DNA of 64,000 nucleotides from Acidobacteriota bacterium (GCA_021803035.1 JAJZME010000023.1:1-64000); one strand, 5' to 3'; counted from the first letter of the stretch, positions 34,922-44,795 are shown. The notes: a model not told the origin generated them from the letters alone. Program-made: numbers and translations.

Positions 34922-34959
34922 GCCCGATCCGCGCCGGAGATATCCGGTGTCGATCGGGC
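34922..34959. terminator. Nested hairpin between the unknown gene and proC
   Basis: GCCCGATC (34922-34929) pairs with GATCGGGC (34952-34959) over 8 bp, and an inner CCGG-CCGG pair (34934-34937, 34944-34947) lies between. No T-tract follows; a TATAAA box at 34961-34966 comes immediately after and could be the -10 of the proC promoter. It may be a terminator or an operator. Confidence 0.35.
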
Positions 34960-35034
34960 ATATAAATACGCGCCATGCCGGGGACGCGAGTATCCTGAAG
35001 CTGTACCACAACTCCGGCCAGGATAAGGGGAAAC

Positions 35035-35889
35035 ATGACAGAGATAGCCGTTGAGCCCTCCGAAGTACCCGCGCAATTGCCTGACGTGCGCGTAGCGGTG
35101 CTAGGCGCAGGCAAAATGGGCGGCATCCTGCTGCAGGCGTTCCTGAAGGAAAACCTGTTCGCTCCCAACCAGATTCACGCCACCGTCGGCCACGCCGAGC
35201 GGGCCCTGGCGCTGAGCACGCAGTGGGGCGTGGATGTGAGCACCGACAACCTGGCCGCGGCCAGCCAGTCCGATCTCATCCTCATCGGCGTGAAGCCCTT
35301 CCAGGTGCCGGCCTTGCTTGCGGAGATCAAGCCCGCACTGACGCCCGCCAAGACGCTGGTTTCCTTTGCCGCATCGGTTAAGACACGCGCGATTGAAGAC
35401 GCGGCCGGCATGGAGATTGCCGTCATCCGCGCCATGCCCAATACGCCGTCGGCGCTGGGTGCCGGAGCCGCGGCGCTGTGCCGCGGGCGATTCGTTTCTG
35501 ACGCGCAGATGGAGATGGCCGCACGCATCTTCGAGACCGTGGGCCGAACGGTGATAGTGGACGAGAAACACATGGATGCCGTCACCGGCCTATCGGCCTC
35601 GGGACCCGCTTATATCTACATCATCATCGAGGCGCTGGCCGAAGCGGGCGTCAAGGTGGGTCTGCCGCGCGACACGGCCACGCAGTTGGCCGCACAAACG
35701 GCCTTCGGCGCAGCCAAGATGGTGCTCGAAACCGGCTATCATCCCGCACTCCTGAAAGACGCCGTAACCACGCCCGCCGGGTGCACGATCGACGGCATTC
35801 TGGAGTTGGAAGAGGGCGGATTGCGTGTTACCTTGATCAAAGCGGTCATGCGGGCCACGGAGCGGGCCAAGCAATTGGCCAACGGGTAA
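35035..35889 (+). CDS. proC: Pyrroline-5-carboxylate reductase
   Basis: A 284-residue ProC, the last step of proline synthesis (NAD(P)H reduction of pyrroline-5-carboxylate). The Rossmann motif Leu-Gly-Ala-Gly-Lys-Met-Gly-Gly is at residues 23-30. Further signatures are Arg-Ala-Met-Pro-Asn-Thr-Pro, Gly-Leu-Ser-Ala-Ser-Gly-Pro-Ala-Tyr and the C-terminal Thr-Thr-Pro-Ala-Gly-Cys-Thr-Ile-Asp-Gly. AAGGGGAA precedes the ATG. Confidence 0.96.
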   Translation: MTEIAVEPSEVPAQLPDVRVAVLGAGKMGGILLQAFLKENLFAPNQIHATVGHAERALALSTQWGVDVSTDNLAAASQSDLILIGVKPFQVPALLAEIKPALTPAKTLVSFAASVKTRAIEDAAGMEIAVIRAMPNTPSALGAGAAALCRGRFVSDAQMEMAARIFETVGRTVIVDEKHMDAVTGLSASGPAYIYIIIEALAEAGVKVGLPRDTATQLAAQTAFGAAKMVLETGYHPALLKDAVTTPAGCTIDGILELEEGGLRVTLIKAVMRATERAKQLANG

Positions 35890-36196
35890 TAAAGCAAACA
35901 GGAATAAGACGCCGCGTGGAAGGCGAGTCGGTGATCGCCTGGTTTCGCTCAGCATGGAGGAGCGATGAGCCTGCATGAAGGTGCGGCACGAACGCGGCGC
36001 GCAGAATCCGGGGTCACGCTGATCCAAGGGGCGTCGCGGCGCCAATCACTGTCCGCAATGCGGCTTTCGCCCTTAGTTATCTTGAAACGTTTCGCTTCGA
36101 CCCATTGCCGCAGGCGCTGAATGCCTTGGCCATCCCGGCGGCACTTCCCCGGTCAAGAGGATGGTTACGGGATCAACTCGCGAAGGAAGCTGATTG
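35890..36196. other. Intergenic region before the acyltransferase gene
   Basis: About 300 bp without a gene. The only notable item is the perfect palindrome at 36084-36093. Confidence 0.45.
36084..36093. promoter_or_regulatory. LacI-family-operator-like palindrome, copy 1
   Basis: GAAACGTTTC, a perfect 10-bp palindrome with the central CG typical of LacI/GalR-family operators, lies 104 nt upstream of the acyltransferase ATG. An identical copy lies at 37267. Confidence 0.3.
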
Positions 36197-37282
36197 ATGG
36201 TTACGCAGTTGACGCTTCCGCGTCGGCAAGTGTCTGTACGGCGGCCGGCGTGGCTGCCCTCCTATATACCGGAACTACAGGGGCTGCGCGGCCTTGCCGT
36301 GCTGGCGGTGGTGTTCTACCACTGCGATCCGCGCCTCCAGGGAACGTGGCTCTACCCGGCTTCGTCGTGGGGTTGGGCTGGAGTCAACTTGTTCTTCGTC
36401 CTTTCCGGCTTCCTGATCACGTCCATCTTGCTTGAATCGCGTGAAAAGCCTCGCTACTTCCGCAATTTTTATGCGCGGCGTGCGCTGCGCATCTGGCCCG
36501 TATACGTGCTGGTTCTGGTCGTGGTGTATCTCAACGCGCCATGGTTCATCGGCCCCGGCGTTCTCAAGGCGATTGAGGCCGCGCCGTGGTGGGCCTACAT
36601 CTTTTTTGTGCAGAATCTCTTTCACATTGCGCTCCCGCCCGCGCTGGGGCCCACATGGTCGCTGGCTATTGAAGAGCAGTTCTATTTTTTGTGGGCGCCG
36701 CTGGTGCGCGTGTTGCGGCGTCCGAGACTGCTGGCGGCAACCATGATCGGCGCTATGGCGGTCTCACCGGTTTTCGGATTCTCGCATCTCGCGTGGATTA
36801 CCAAAACCTGCACGCTGACTCACGTGGACGGCATCGCCATGGGAAGCCTGCTGGCCCTAGGCATTCATACGCTAACCTGGAGCCGCCGCGCGTGGCTGTG
36901 GATCGGACTTGCTGGCATGGTCGCGGGCATTGCCTCCGCGGCCACAATTGCCGCCGGCACCCCGCTTCTGAATTCCGCGCTGGCTCTCGGATTCGGCGGC
37001 GCCGTGCTCGCGTGCATTGCATCCACCGGCGCACGAAATCCGCTCAATACCTTACTGGGCCGAGGCCTGCTGCCCTTCTATGGACGCATCAGCTACGGCC
37101 TCTACATGACCCACATCATGGTGTTCATCTATTTCGGCTGGTTCGATCTGCGCATGGATCACTACGGCACAGCCGGCAATCTGGCCATCGTCGGCTTTCG
37201 CCTGCTGGCCAGCACCTTGGCTGCAACAATGCTGTGGTATGGCTTTGAGTCGCAGATTCTCAAGCTGAAACGTTTCTTTTAG
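36197..37282 (+). CDS. Acyltransferase family 3 membrane protein
   Basis: A 361-residue integral membrane acyltransferase (OafA/Acyltransferase_3 type) with about ten membrane segments. The N-terminal Pro-Glu-Leu-Gln-Gly-Leu-Arg-Gly-Leu-Ala-Val, the His in Val-Val-Phe-Tyr-His-Cys and Phe-Phe-Val-Leu-Ser-Gly-Phe-Leu-Ile-Thr are diagnostic, as is Arg-Arg-Ala-Leu-Arg-Ile-Trp-Pro-Val-Tyr. Such enzymes O-acylate exported polysaccharides or lipids. ATG 36197 follows GAAGGAAG; a TTG one codon upstream is also possible. Confidence 0.9.
   Translation: MVTQLTLPRRQVSVRRPAWLPSYIPELQGLRGLAVLAVVFYHCDPRLQGTWLYPASSWGWAGVNLFFVLSGFLITSILLESREKPRYFRNFYARRALRIWPVYVLVLVVVYLNAPWFIGPGVLKAIEAAPWWAYIFFVQNLFHIALPPALGPTWSLAIEEQFYFLWAPLVRVLRRPRLLAATMIGAMAVSPVFGFSHLAWITKTCTLTHVDGIAMGSLLALGIHTLTWSRRAWLWIGLAGMVAGIASAATIAAGTPLLNSALALGFGGAVLACIASTGARNPLNTLLGRGLLPFYGRISYGLYMTHIMVFIYFGWFDLRMDHYGTAGNLAIVGFRLLASTLAATMLWYGFESQILKLKRFF
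37267..37276. promoter_or_regulatory. LacI-family-operator-like palindrome, copy 2
   Basis: An identical GAAACGTTTC overlaps the last codons of the acyltransferase gene, about 170 nt upstream of the phosphoketolase start. It may be coincidental, since it also encodes Lys-Arg-Phe. Confidence 0.25.
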
Positions 37283-37368
37283 CGGCGGGCCACCTAGCCG
37301 AACCAGCGGCATCCCTTTTCAGCCGAACCCGTTTGCTCCCCCGCCTCCTCTGACGCTTTTCACTCGCC

Positions 37369-37384
37369 TGTGACATCAGTCACC
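37369..37384. promoter_or_regulatory. CRP/FNR-family-like operator upstream of phosphoketolase
   Basis: TGTGACATCAGTCACC matches the TGTGA-N6-TCACA pattern at nine of ten positions and contains the perfect dyad GTGAC-ATCA-GTCAC. It lies 64 nt before the phosphoketolase ATG. The regulator is unknown. Confidence 0.45.
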
Positions 37385-37447
37385 CGGAGCAAATTACATC
37401 GGCTGCTAGGCTTTATCAGGACGCAAATTCCCCATGCGAGGTGCGCC

Positions 37448-39856
37448 ATGGCCGAACACGCAACAATCGATACGGCAACCCAGGGCCCGCTCAACCCTGC
37501 CTTGCTTGCCAAAATGGATGCCTACTGGCGAGCCGCCAACTATCTTTCCGTTGGCCAGATCTACCTGAAAGACAATCCTCTGCTGGAGCGCCCGCTGACG
37601 CTGGACGACGTAAAGCCGCGGCTGCTGGGCCATTGGGGCACCACGCCCGGGCTTAACTTCCTCTATGTGCATTGGAACCGCCTGATCCGCGAGCGCGGCC
37701 TCAACATGATCTACATCATCGGCCCCGGCCACGGCGGACCGGCCCTGGTCGCGAACACTTATCTCGAAGGTTCCTATACAGAGATCTATCCGCACATCGA
37801 ACAAAACAAGGACGGCATCAAGCGTCTGTTCCGCCAGTTCAGTTGGCCCTACGGCGTTCCCAGCCATGTAGCGCCGGAGACGCCCGGCTCCATCCACGAA
37901 GGCGGCGAACTGGGCTACTCGCTGTTACATGCCTACGGCGCGGCCTTCGACAATCCCGGCCTGCTTGTGGCCTGCGTCGTGGGCGACGGCGAAGCCGAAA
38001 CCGGGCCGCTGGCTGCGAGCTGGCACTCCAACAAGTTTCTCAACCCCGCCACTGACGGCGCCGTTCTCCCCATCCTGCATCTGAACGGCTACAAGATCGC
38101 CAATCCCACCGTCCTTTCGCGCATTCCTCATGCCGAACTGGAAGACCTGATGCGCGGCTACGGCTACGAGCCCTTCACGCTGGAAGGCAGCGATCCGGCC
38201 ACCATGCACCAGCAGGCCGCCGCCGTCTTCGATACCATGCTGGATCGCATCGCCGCCATCCAGCAATCCGCGCGTGACGCGGCCAGCCGCAACGAAACCA
38301 TCCCGCGCCCCGCCTGGCCAATGCTGATCATGCGCACACCCAAAGGCTGGACCGGCCCGAAGTTTGTGGATGGCAAACCCGTGGAGAACACCTGGCGCGC
38401 GCACCAGGTGCCGTTCAGCGAACTGCGCGAAAAGCCGGACCATCTCCGCCTGCTCGAAGAATGGATGCGCAGCTATAAACCCGAAGAGTTGTTCGACAGC
38501 AAAGGCGCGCTGCGCGCGGAGCTGGCCGAATTGGCGCCCAAAGGCCGCCGGCGCATGGGCATGAACGCTCATGCCAACGGCGGCCTGCTCCTGCAGCCGC
38601 TCAGGGTGCCCAACTTCCGCAACTTTGCCGTCAGCATTGAAGCCCGAGGCCAGACGCACGCTGAATCCACACGCATCCTCGGCCACTTGCTACACGCCGT
38701 AATGGAAGCCAATCGCAACGAGAAAAACTTCCGTGTCTTCGGTCCCGACGAAACCGCTTCCAACCGCATCACCGACGTCATTACCGGAACCGGCAAAGCC
38801 TGGATGGCCGAGACCCTGCCCGTGGATGAAGACCTGAGCCAGACCGGCCGCGTCATGGAGGTGTTGAGCGAGCACCTCTGCCAGGGCTGGCTGGAGGGCT
38901 ATCTGCTCACCGGCCGCCACGGCTTTTTCTCCTGCTATGAGGCCTTCATCCATATCGTCGACTCGATGGTGAACCAGCATGCCAAGTGGCTGAAGACCAC
39001 CCGCGAGATTCCCTGGCGCAAGCCCATCGCCTCGCTTAATTACCTGCTCAGTTCGCTGGTATGGCGACAGGATCACAACGGCTTTTCCCATCAGGATCCG
39101 GGCTTCATCGACCATCTGGTGAACAAAAAGGCGGGGGTGGTGCGCATCTATCTGCCACCCGACGCCAACACGCTGCTCTCGGTCGCAGACCACTGCCTGC
39201 GCAGCCGCAACTACATCAATCTGATTGTGGCCGGCAAGCAGCCGCAACCGCAGTGGCTCACCATGGACGAAGCCATCGAGCATTGCACCACCGGATTGGG
39301 CGCGTGGAAGTGGGCCTCGAACGATGACGGAGATCCGGAAGTGGTCATGGCCTGCTGCGGCGACATTCCCACGCAGGAGACGCTCGCCGCCGTGTGCCTG
39401 CTGCGCGAACGCGTGCCCGATTTGCGCATCCGCGTGGTCAATGTCATAGATCTGATGGCGCTCGAGCCGGAGTCTGAACACCCGCACGGGCTGTCCGACG
39501 AAGACTACGACCTCTTGTTCCCGCCCGCAGCGCCCACCATTTTTGCCTTCCATGGATACCCATGGCTTATTCACCGGCTGGTTTACCGGCGGCATAACCA
39601 CAGCAATCTTCACGTGCGCGGCTACAAGGAAGAGGGCACCACAACAACGCCCTTCGATATGTGCGTGCTCAACAACATTGACCGCTTCCAGTTGGCGCTC
39701 GACGCCATCACGCGCGTGCCACGGCTGGCGCCGCAAGTGGACGCGGCGCGGCAGTGGTACTCGGAAGCCATCCAACGCCATCGCTTGTATGTAACCGAGC
39801 ATGGAGAGGACTTGCCCGAGATAAAAGACTGGCGCTGGCCGATGAGCCAGCCATAA
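37448..39856 (+). CDS. xfp: Xylulose-5-phosphate/fructose-6-phosphate phosphoketolase
   Basis: An 802-residue thiamine-diphosphate enzyme that cleaves xylulose-5-P (and often fructose-6-P) with phosphate to acetyl phosphate plus glyceraldehyde-3-P or erythrose-4-P. Signatures are Gly-Pro-Gly-His-Gly-Gly-Pro, Glu-Gly-Ser-Tyr-Thr-Glu, the TPP/Mg motif Gly-Asp-Gly-Glu-Ala-Glu-Thr-Gly-Pro, and [10 protein letters not shown]. The frame is open to 37370, but ATG 37448 has GAGGTG upstream and gives the family N-terminus. Acetate kinase follows 111 nt downstream on the same strand, completing ATP recovery from acetyl phosphate. Confidence 0.95.
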   Translation: MAEHATIDTATQGPLNPALLAKMDAYWRAANYLSVGQIYLKDNPLLERPLTLDDVKPRLLGHWGTTPGLNFLYVHWNRLIRERGLNMIYIIGPGHGGPALVANTYLEGSYTEIYPHIEQNKDGIKRLFRQFSWPYGVPSHVAPETPGSIHEGGELGYSLLHAYGAAFDNPGLLVACVVGDGEAETGPLAASWHSNKFLNPATDGAVLPILHLNGYKIANPTVLSRIPHAELEDLMRGYGYEPFTLEGSDPATMHQQAAAVFDTMLDRIAAIQQSARDAASRNETIPRPAWPMLIMRTPKGWTGPKFVDGKPVENTWRAHQVPFSELREKPDHLRLLEEWMRSYKPEELFDSKGALRAELAELAPKGRRRMGMNAHANGGLLLQPLRVPNFRNFAVSIEARGQTHAESTRILGHLLHAVMEANRNEKNFRVFGPDETASNRITDVITGTGKAWMAETLPVDEDLSQTGRVMEVLSEHLCQGWLEGYLLTGRHGFFSCYEAFIHIVDSMVNQHAKWLKTTREIPWRKPIASLNYLLSSLVWRQDHNGFSHQDPGFIDHLVNKKAGVVRIYLPPDANTLLSVADHCLRSRNYINLIVAGKQPQPQWLTMDEAIEHCTTGLGAWKWASNDDGDPEVVMACCGDIPTQETLAAVCLLRERVPDLRIRVVNVIDLMALEPESEHPHGLSDEDYDLLFPPAAPTIFAFHGYPWLIHRLVYRRHNHSNLHVRGYKEEGTTTTPFDMCVLNNIDRFQLALDAITRVPRLAPQVDAARQWYSEAIQRHRLYVTEHGEDLPEIKDWRWPMSQP

Positions 39857-39967
39857 CGCACTGCGCTAACATCGCCGCGCCTCGCTCCTGCGGGCGATGC
39901 GCGGCTACTCTGGTGACTTACGCGCTGATTCGACCGGCGCAAGCATTCAATCGAGGTTAGTTGATTT

Positions 39968-41164
39968 ATGCCTTCTTTGCCCGTTTTGGTATTGAACAGC
40001 GGTTCTTCTTCCATCAAATTTTCACTCTACCAAGCCTGCGACTCCACACAGACAAAGCTCTTCGAAGGCGCGGTTGACGGCATCGGCACTGATCTGGGCA
40101 AGTTCTGGATCAAAGATGCCGCCGGCAAGAAACTCGTCGACCAGACTCCTGCGCTGCCCACGCGCGCAGTCGCCTTCAAACTGGTCGCCGATGCGCTCCA
40201 CTCCGGCAGCTACCCTGCCCCAGCGGCTATCGGCCATCGCATGGTCTGCGGCGGTCCCACGGTACAGAAAAATCAGCTCATTACGTCCGAGCTGATCGAC
40301 GAGATGGAGCGCTATACAGCCTTTGCCCCGCTGCACACGCCCATCGCCGTCTACATCATGCGCGAAGCACTGCGGTTGTTTCCCGGCGTGCCCAATTTCG
40401 TCTGCCTCGACACCTACTTCCATCGCACCATGCCCGAAGTCGTAACGCACATGCCTATTCCCGAGGAGTATTCCGCTATGGGCGTGCGGCGCTATGGGTA
40501 TCACGGCATCTCCTACGAGTCCATCGTCTACCAGTTGCAGCCCAACGTGCCGGGCAGGCTCATCGTCGCGCATCTGGGCAACGGGGCATCCATCTCCGCC
40601 ATTCGCAATGGCCAGTGCCTCGACACCTCGATGGGATTGACGCCCACCGGAGGGATCATTAGCGGCACGCGCACCGGCGACATTGATCCCGGCGTGCTGC
40701 TCTTCATCCTGCGCAAAATTGCCCAGACCACAGAGAGCGCCTCCGCGGCGGCCGATCAACTGGAAATTGTGGCCAGCAAGAAGGCCGGCCTGCTCGGCGT
40801 AAGCGGCCGCTCCAATGACATGCGCGAGCTACGCGAAGCCATCCGCGATGGCGACGCCAAAGCCCGGCTGGCCGTCGACAAGTTTGTTTGGACCATCGCC
40901 AAATGGATCGGCAGCTTTGTGGCGGAGTTGGGCGGGCTCGACATGCTGGTCTTCACCGGCGGCATCGGCGAAAACGACATCGCAACCCGCGCGGAAATCT
41001 GCGCCGGCCTCGGCGCGCTCGGAATTATGCTCGATCCAGAGCGCAACAACACCCGCGGCAAAGCCACCATATCGGCAGATAACTCACCCGCCAGGGTGCG
41101 CGTGATTCCGCCGGCCGAGGATCTGATTATCGTGAACCACGTCGTGCGTCTGCTGGGCGAGTAA
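39968..41164 (+). CDS. ackA: Acetate kinase
   Basis: A 398-residue acetate kinase (acetyl phosphate + ADP to acetate + ATP). Signatures are Leu-Asn-Ser-Gly-Ser-Ser-Ser-Ile-Lys, Gly-His-Arg-Met-Val-Cys-Gly-Gly, Asp-Thr-Tyr-Phe-His, His-Leu-Gly-Asn-Gly-Ala-Ser and Thr-Gly-Gly-Ile-Gly-Glu-Asn. It lies directly after the phosphoketolase gene, a pairing that forms the energy-yielding end of the phosphoketolase route. No phosphotransacetylase is adjacent. Confidence 0.96.
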   Translation: MPSLPVLVLNSGSSSIKFSLYQACDSTQTKLFEGAVDGIGTDLGKFWIKDAAGKKLVDQTPALPTRAVAFKLVADALHSGSYPAPAAIGHRMVCGGPTVQKNQLITSELIDEMERYTAFAPLHTPIAVYIMREALRLFPGVPNFVCLDTYFHRTMPEVVTHMPIPEEYSAMGVRRYGYHGISYESIVYQLQPNVPGRLIVAHLGNGASISAIRNGQCLDTSMGLTPTGGIISGTRTGDIDPGVLLFILRKIAQTTESASAAADQLEIVASKKAGLLGVSGRSNDMRELREAIRDGDAKARLAVDKFVWTIAKWIGSFVAELGGLDMLVFTGGIGENDIATRAEICAGLGALGIMLDPERNNTRGKATISADNSPARVRVIPPAEDLIIVNHVVRLLGE

Positions 41165-41238
41165 TCTGCTCATTGCGCCGCGGATTCGCCTGCGGCATCG
41201 AGGCTGGAAACGATGCCCGATATCGCCCAACATCCAGA

Positions 41239-41274
41239 CAGTCAAAAGGCCCCATTCACGGGGCCTCTTGACTG
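41239..41274. terminator. Bidirectional terminator between ackA and the isomerase gene
   Basis: A 15-position inverted repeat (41239-41253 with 41260-41274) with a single A-C mismatch, including AGGCCCC/GGGGCCT and CAGTCAA/TTGACTG, around a 6-nt loop. It lies between two convergent genes and probably ends both transcripts. Confidence 0.7.
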
Positions 41275-41315
41275 CCGTTCACTCCGCAAAATGAATCGCG
41301 GCTTCCGGCATTCGC

Positions 41316-42743
41316 TTAATCTTCAAGCGCGGGATGATAGTGGCTCTCCCACCCGAGATAACGCACAGCTGCCTCATGAATGGCTCTGGAAACATCGCTG
41401 AAGTTGGCCGCTACGTGATGCTCGAAGCCCTCGCGGCAGATGTACTTGAGCAGCTTCTGCAGTTGCGGAATCTCCGCCACCCCCGCGCCGCCGAAAGTTT
41501 CCAGCGGATCGTCGGTGAAGCGGCCCGCGCCCGTATACCCCCGCACTACGCCGCGCCGGTCATCGGTGGAGAAGCGCGCAAAGCTCATGGCACCTGATTT
41601 CACGCGGCCCACGCAGGTTCCAAAGGTGTTTTCTTTGCCCACTGTGCCGGCGATGATCTCCTGGTAGTCCATCTTCGCCTCCTTGAAAAAGTGCTTGGGC
41701 AGATTGGAACAGTGAAAGCACACGCACTTATCGGGATGATTGCCGTAGTTATTGTTCCAGTCGAGCAGCGCCGAAGGCGTCCCGCTGGCCAGGGCCAGCA
41801 TGTACATACTGAGCACCCCGGGGACATCGACCTCGCAGGCCGAAGGAATCAGCTCGTTGCTCATCATGCTCATCACCGTGCAGGGCACCACGCCCAGAAA
41901 CTCCTCCATCGAGGTCCAGCACTGCACGGCGCTGATCGTCACGGCAGTCTGCTTCATCCAGTGGTCGATCACCGCGCCCAGCTTGGCCATCTTCAGCAGC
42001 GCCGCCTCCGGAATGCCGCTCGTGCTCACGTACTTCTTGATGGCCGCAAGCTTGGACTGCGCGGCGTCGTCCGAATCCTTCATGCGATGGATGCGCCCGA
42101 AGATTTCAGAGAGATCAATTGGCTCGATGGAGATGCCGCTGGTTTCAAAAATGCGTTCAGAGTAGCGAACCGTGTTGAAGGCCGCAGGGCGGGCGCCAAT
42201 CGCACCGATGCGCAGATTCCGCAGTCCCTTCACAATGCGGCATACCTGCGCAAACCACTCCAAGTCCGCCTTGAACTCGGCCGAAGACGGGCTCTCGGTA
42301 TGCAGCGTGGTAAGCGAATACGCAATGCCGTACTGCATGAGGTTGTTGCATGCGCTCATCTTGCCGCAAAAGCTGTCACGGCGCGTTGCGATGGTCATGG
42401 CGTCGGAACGGTCGGGCGTAGCCTGAATCAGCACCGGCACTTTGAGCCCGGAAAGCCGCAGTGCGTCCGCCACGCCGCGCTCGTCGCCAAAGTTCGGCAG
42501 CGTCACGATAATGCCGTCGATCTCATCGGCATGTTTCTTGAAGAGTTCGGCGCACCGCGTTGCTTCCTCGAAGGTCTCCACCGCGCCGTACTTCGACTCC
42601 TCAGGCCCCAGAACGAGCGCCCTGGCCCCCGCCGCCTCGACGGCCGCAATCATCTCTTCGCGTCCCGTCTTCGCCAGGTGATCCGGAAAGAATCCGCGAT
42701 TGCCTACTACCATTCCAAATGTCATCGTTCTTTGCGCTGCCAT
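41316..42743 (-). CDS. L-fucose/L-arabinose isomerase family protein
   Basis: A 475-residue protein of the fucose/arabinose isomerase superfamily, which interconverts aldoses and ketoses using a divalent metal. The N-terminal domain is Rossmann-like (Gly-Met-Val-Val-Gly-Asn-Arg-Gly-Phe-Phe), the middle contains Ala-Val-Gln-Cys-Trp-Thr-Ser, and the C-terminal domain contains Cys-Phe-His-Cys-Ser-Asn-Leu-Pro. The true substrate is unknown, since members act on fucose, arabinose, rare sugars or sulfoquinovose. GGAGAG precedes the ATG. It lies 153 nt downstream of a sugar transporter on the same strand, so the sugar is probably imported by that protein. Confidence 0.85.
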   Translation of the reverse strand: MAAQRTMTFGMVVGNRGFFPDHLAKTGREEMIAAVEAAGARALVLGPEESKYGAVETFEEATRCAELFKKHADEIDGIIVTLPNFGDERGVADALRLSGLKVPVLIQATPDRSDAMTIATRRDSFCGKMSACNNLMQYGIAYSLTTLHTESPSSAEFKADLEWFAQVCRIVKGLRNLRIGAIGARPAAFNTVRYSERIFETSGISIEPIDLSEIFGRIHRMKDSDDAAQSKLAAIKKYVSTSGIPEAALLKMAKLGAVIDHWMKQTAVTISAVQCWTSMEEFLGVVPCTVMSMMSNELIPSACEVDVPGVLSMYMLALASGTPSALLDWNNNYGNHPDKCVCFHCSNLPKHFFKEAKMDYQEIIAGTVGKENTFGTCVGRVKSGAMSFARFSTDDRRGVVRGYTGAGRFTDDPLETFGGAGVAEIPQLQKLLKYICREGFEHHVAANFSDVSRAIHEAAVRYLGWESHYHPALED

Positions 42744-42896
42744 AGTGCCTACTCTCCAATTCCTGAGTGAAAAGTTGTTCCAGTTGTCTGCGCCGTACCT
42801 GTGGTGCAGGTGCGGCGTCCTATTTGCCAGTGCGATGGGGCGTGTACTCTACATGGCGTAGAGCAGCCTGTCTGTGCTCGACCGTACCTTGTAGTA

Positions 42897-44288
42897 TTAT
42901 GCGGTCTCCGGGCTTGCCTCAATTTCTTCCAATGTGCGGCCACGCGTCTCGGGAACCCACAAGCGGATAAAGATGACACCAAACACGCACACGGCTCCAA
43001 AGATTGCAAACACGGCGTACTCGGACATCGCGGCAGCCATGATCGGAAACAAGAGTCCTACCAGGAACGACCCAATCCAGTTGAACGAGGATGCCAGCCC
43101 AGTGCCTGAGCCGCGAATCGCCAAGGGAAATATTTCGCCGACGATCACCCAGGTCAAAGGCGCCCATGTGAACGAGTACAGCGCCACATAGATACTCAGA
43201 AACACTACGACCGTGTTGCCGCCCAATGACGGCTTCAGCATGTGAAGTACTGCGGGGGCTATGAAGGAAATCGCCATGATGATGCCGCCAACAGTCAGCA
43301 AGGTGCGCCGGTTGATATGGTCAGCAAGCAGAAGAAAGATCAACGACCCTAATACCAGGATAGCGCCTTCCACCATGGGCCACATCAATGCCGAATGCGT
43401 CGACGCGCCGCTCAGCCGCTGCACGATAAGCGGCAAGTAATAGAATATGGCGTTGGCGCCCTGAAACTGCTGCAATGCGGCAACGCCCAATCCAGCTACC
43501 ACCAGTGGTCGATAGTGTTCTTGCAAGAATGCTTTGTAATGTCCTTTTGTCCGGTCTTGTTCGTCGTGTACGGTTCGTTGAATATCCTGTAACTCGTCTT
43601 CGAGGCGCCATCGTTCCGGCCGAACCATCGTGAGAACCTGTCTTGCCGTGTCGGTACGACCGTGGCTGACCAGGAAGCGGGGGGACTCCGGTAACCGAAG
43701 CGTGCCCAGGAAAAGAATGATTGCGGGAACGACCGCGGCTCCGAGCATGAGGCGCCAACTCCAGGTCCCAGACAAGTTATCCAGGAGAAAGTCCGCCACA
43801 TAGGAGAGAAGCATCCCAGAGACAATCATCACCTGATTGAGACCCGACAAACGTCCGCGGACCTCGGCGGGGGCCATCTCTGACAGGTAGGCAGGCACCA
43901 GCGCAGAGGCTGCACCGACTGCCCAACCCAGGATAATGCGCGCAGCTACAAGATAAGCCACGCCATTATCCGGCACCATTGCCGAAAGTGCTGCTCCCGC
44001 TATGAAAACCAGCGATGCGATCAGAATCAGCCGGCGCCGGCCATACCGGTCTGCCAGCCGCCCCGCCGTAGCGCCACCAAGAATGGCACCCAGCATCACC
44101 GCCGATGTGATCAAGCCAAGATCCACCGGGCTGTGCTCCAAATTCCATCGCTGCTGGAGGATCGGCAGGGCGCCCGTCATCACGCCGATGTCATACCCGA
44201 ACAAGATGCCTCCAAAGGCACCAAAGAAGTAGACAAACGTCAGGCTTCGTCTTCTTTTTTTGCCGATGGTTGGTTCGCTTGTTGACAT
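42897..44288 (-). CDS. Sugar-porter-family MFS transporter
   Basis: A 463-residue, 12-segment sugar:H+ symporter of the sugar-porter type. Signatures are Phe-Gly-Tyr-Asp-Ile-Gly-Val-Met-Thr-Gly, Gly-Arg-Leu-Ala-Asp-Arg-Tyr-Gly-Arg-Arg-Arg, Pro-Glu-Ser-Pro-Arg-Phe-Leu, Gln-Gln-Phe-Gln-Gly-Ala-Asn, and the C-terminal Val-Pro-Glu-Thr-Arg-Gly-Arg-Thr-Leu-Glu-Glu-Ile. It is upstream of, and probably co-transcribed with, the isomerase gene. A monosaccharide substrate is likely; which one is not readable. Confidence 0.93.
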   Translation of the reverse strand: MSTSEPTIGKKRRRSLTFVYFFGAFGGILFGYDIGVMTGALPILQQRWNLEHSPVDLGLITSAVMLGAILGGATAGRLADRYGRRRLILIASLVFIAGAALSAMVPDNGVAYLVAARIILGWAVGAASALVPAYLSEMAPAEVRGRLSGLNQVMIVSGMLLSYVADFLLDNLSGTWSWRLMLGAAVVPAIILFLGTLRLPESPRFLVSHGRTDTARQVLTMVRPERWRLEDELQDIQRTVHDEQDRTKGHYKAFLQEHYRPLVVAGLGVAALQQFQGANAIFYYLPLIVQRLSGASTHSALMWPMVEGAILVLGSLIFLLLADHINRRTLLTVGGIIMAISFIAPAVLHMLKPSLGGNTVVVFLSIYVALYSFTWAPLTWVIVGEIFPLAIRGSGTGLASSFNWIGSFLVGLLFPIMAAAMSEYAVFAIFGAVCVFGVIFIRLWVPETRGRTLEEIEASPETA

Positions 44289-44795
44289 ATTCGTTAAGGA
44301 GTGCCCCAGTCCGGAATCCTCACATGGAATCGAAATTGAAACGCGCCAGAATCGGCAGATTCATTTTTCTTGTCCGTACATGACCTTTACGTCGTGCTTG
44401 CCAGAATGGGAAACCTTCTCCTTTCACCTGCTCAAAAAGGTACAGAGAAAGCCGTCGAAGAGAATCACAACCCAGTCCTGCGCTTGCCGCCGGGCCGCTA
44501 CGTCACCGGACGTTGTGCGCAAATAGGAAAGCGTTTACCGAAGCGCAGTGTACCACAATCCCCCGACCAGGAAATACACAATTGCCGCCCGGCATTTTTT
44601 GCCGCGAAAAAGTCCCGGGTGAGAGGAGAAAATCCACCTCCAGCCGCCTGACAGGCGTCCGGAACTGACCCCCTGAAATCTTCCAGACAGGGCAGCCGAA
44701 CTCGTTGCAGTTTCAGCGAACAACGCGATTGCCGGTTCCCGGCACGGCAGTAAACGTAATACTCGTCGAGCTTCAGGGGGCAATCTGAGAGAGCG
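44289..44795. other. Intergenic region (about 510 bp)
   Basis: No gene is supported. The promoter of the sugar-porter gene should lie in its left part, but no clear -10/-35 pair stands out. Small open frames on both strands have no recognisable content. Confidence 0.4.

Noticed and set aside
44535-44783. 82-codon minus-strand frame upstream of ftsK's 3' end
   Set aside because: No motif, no convincing ribosome-binding site, and composition like random GC-rich DNA.
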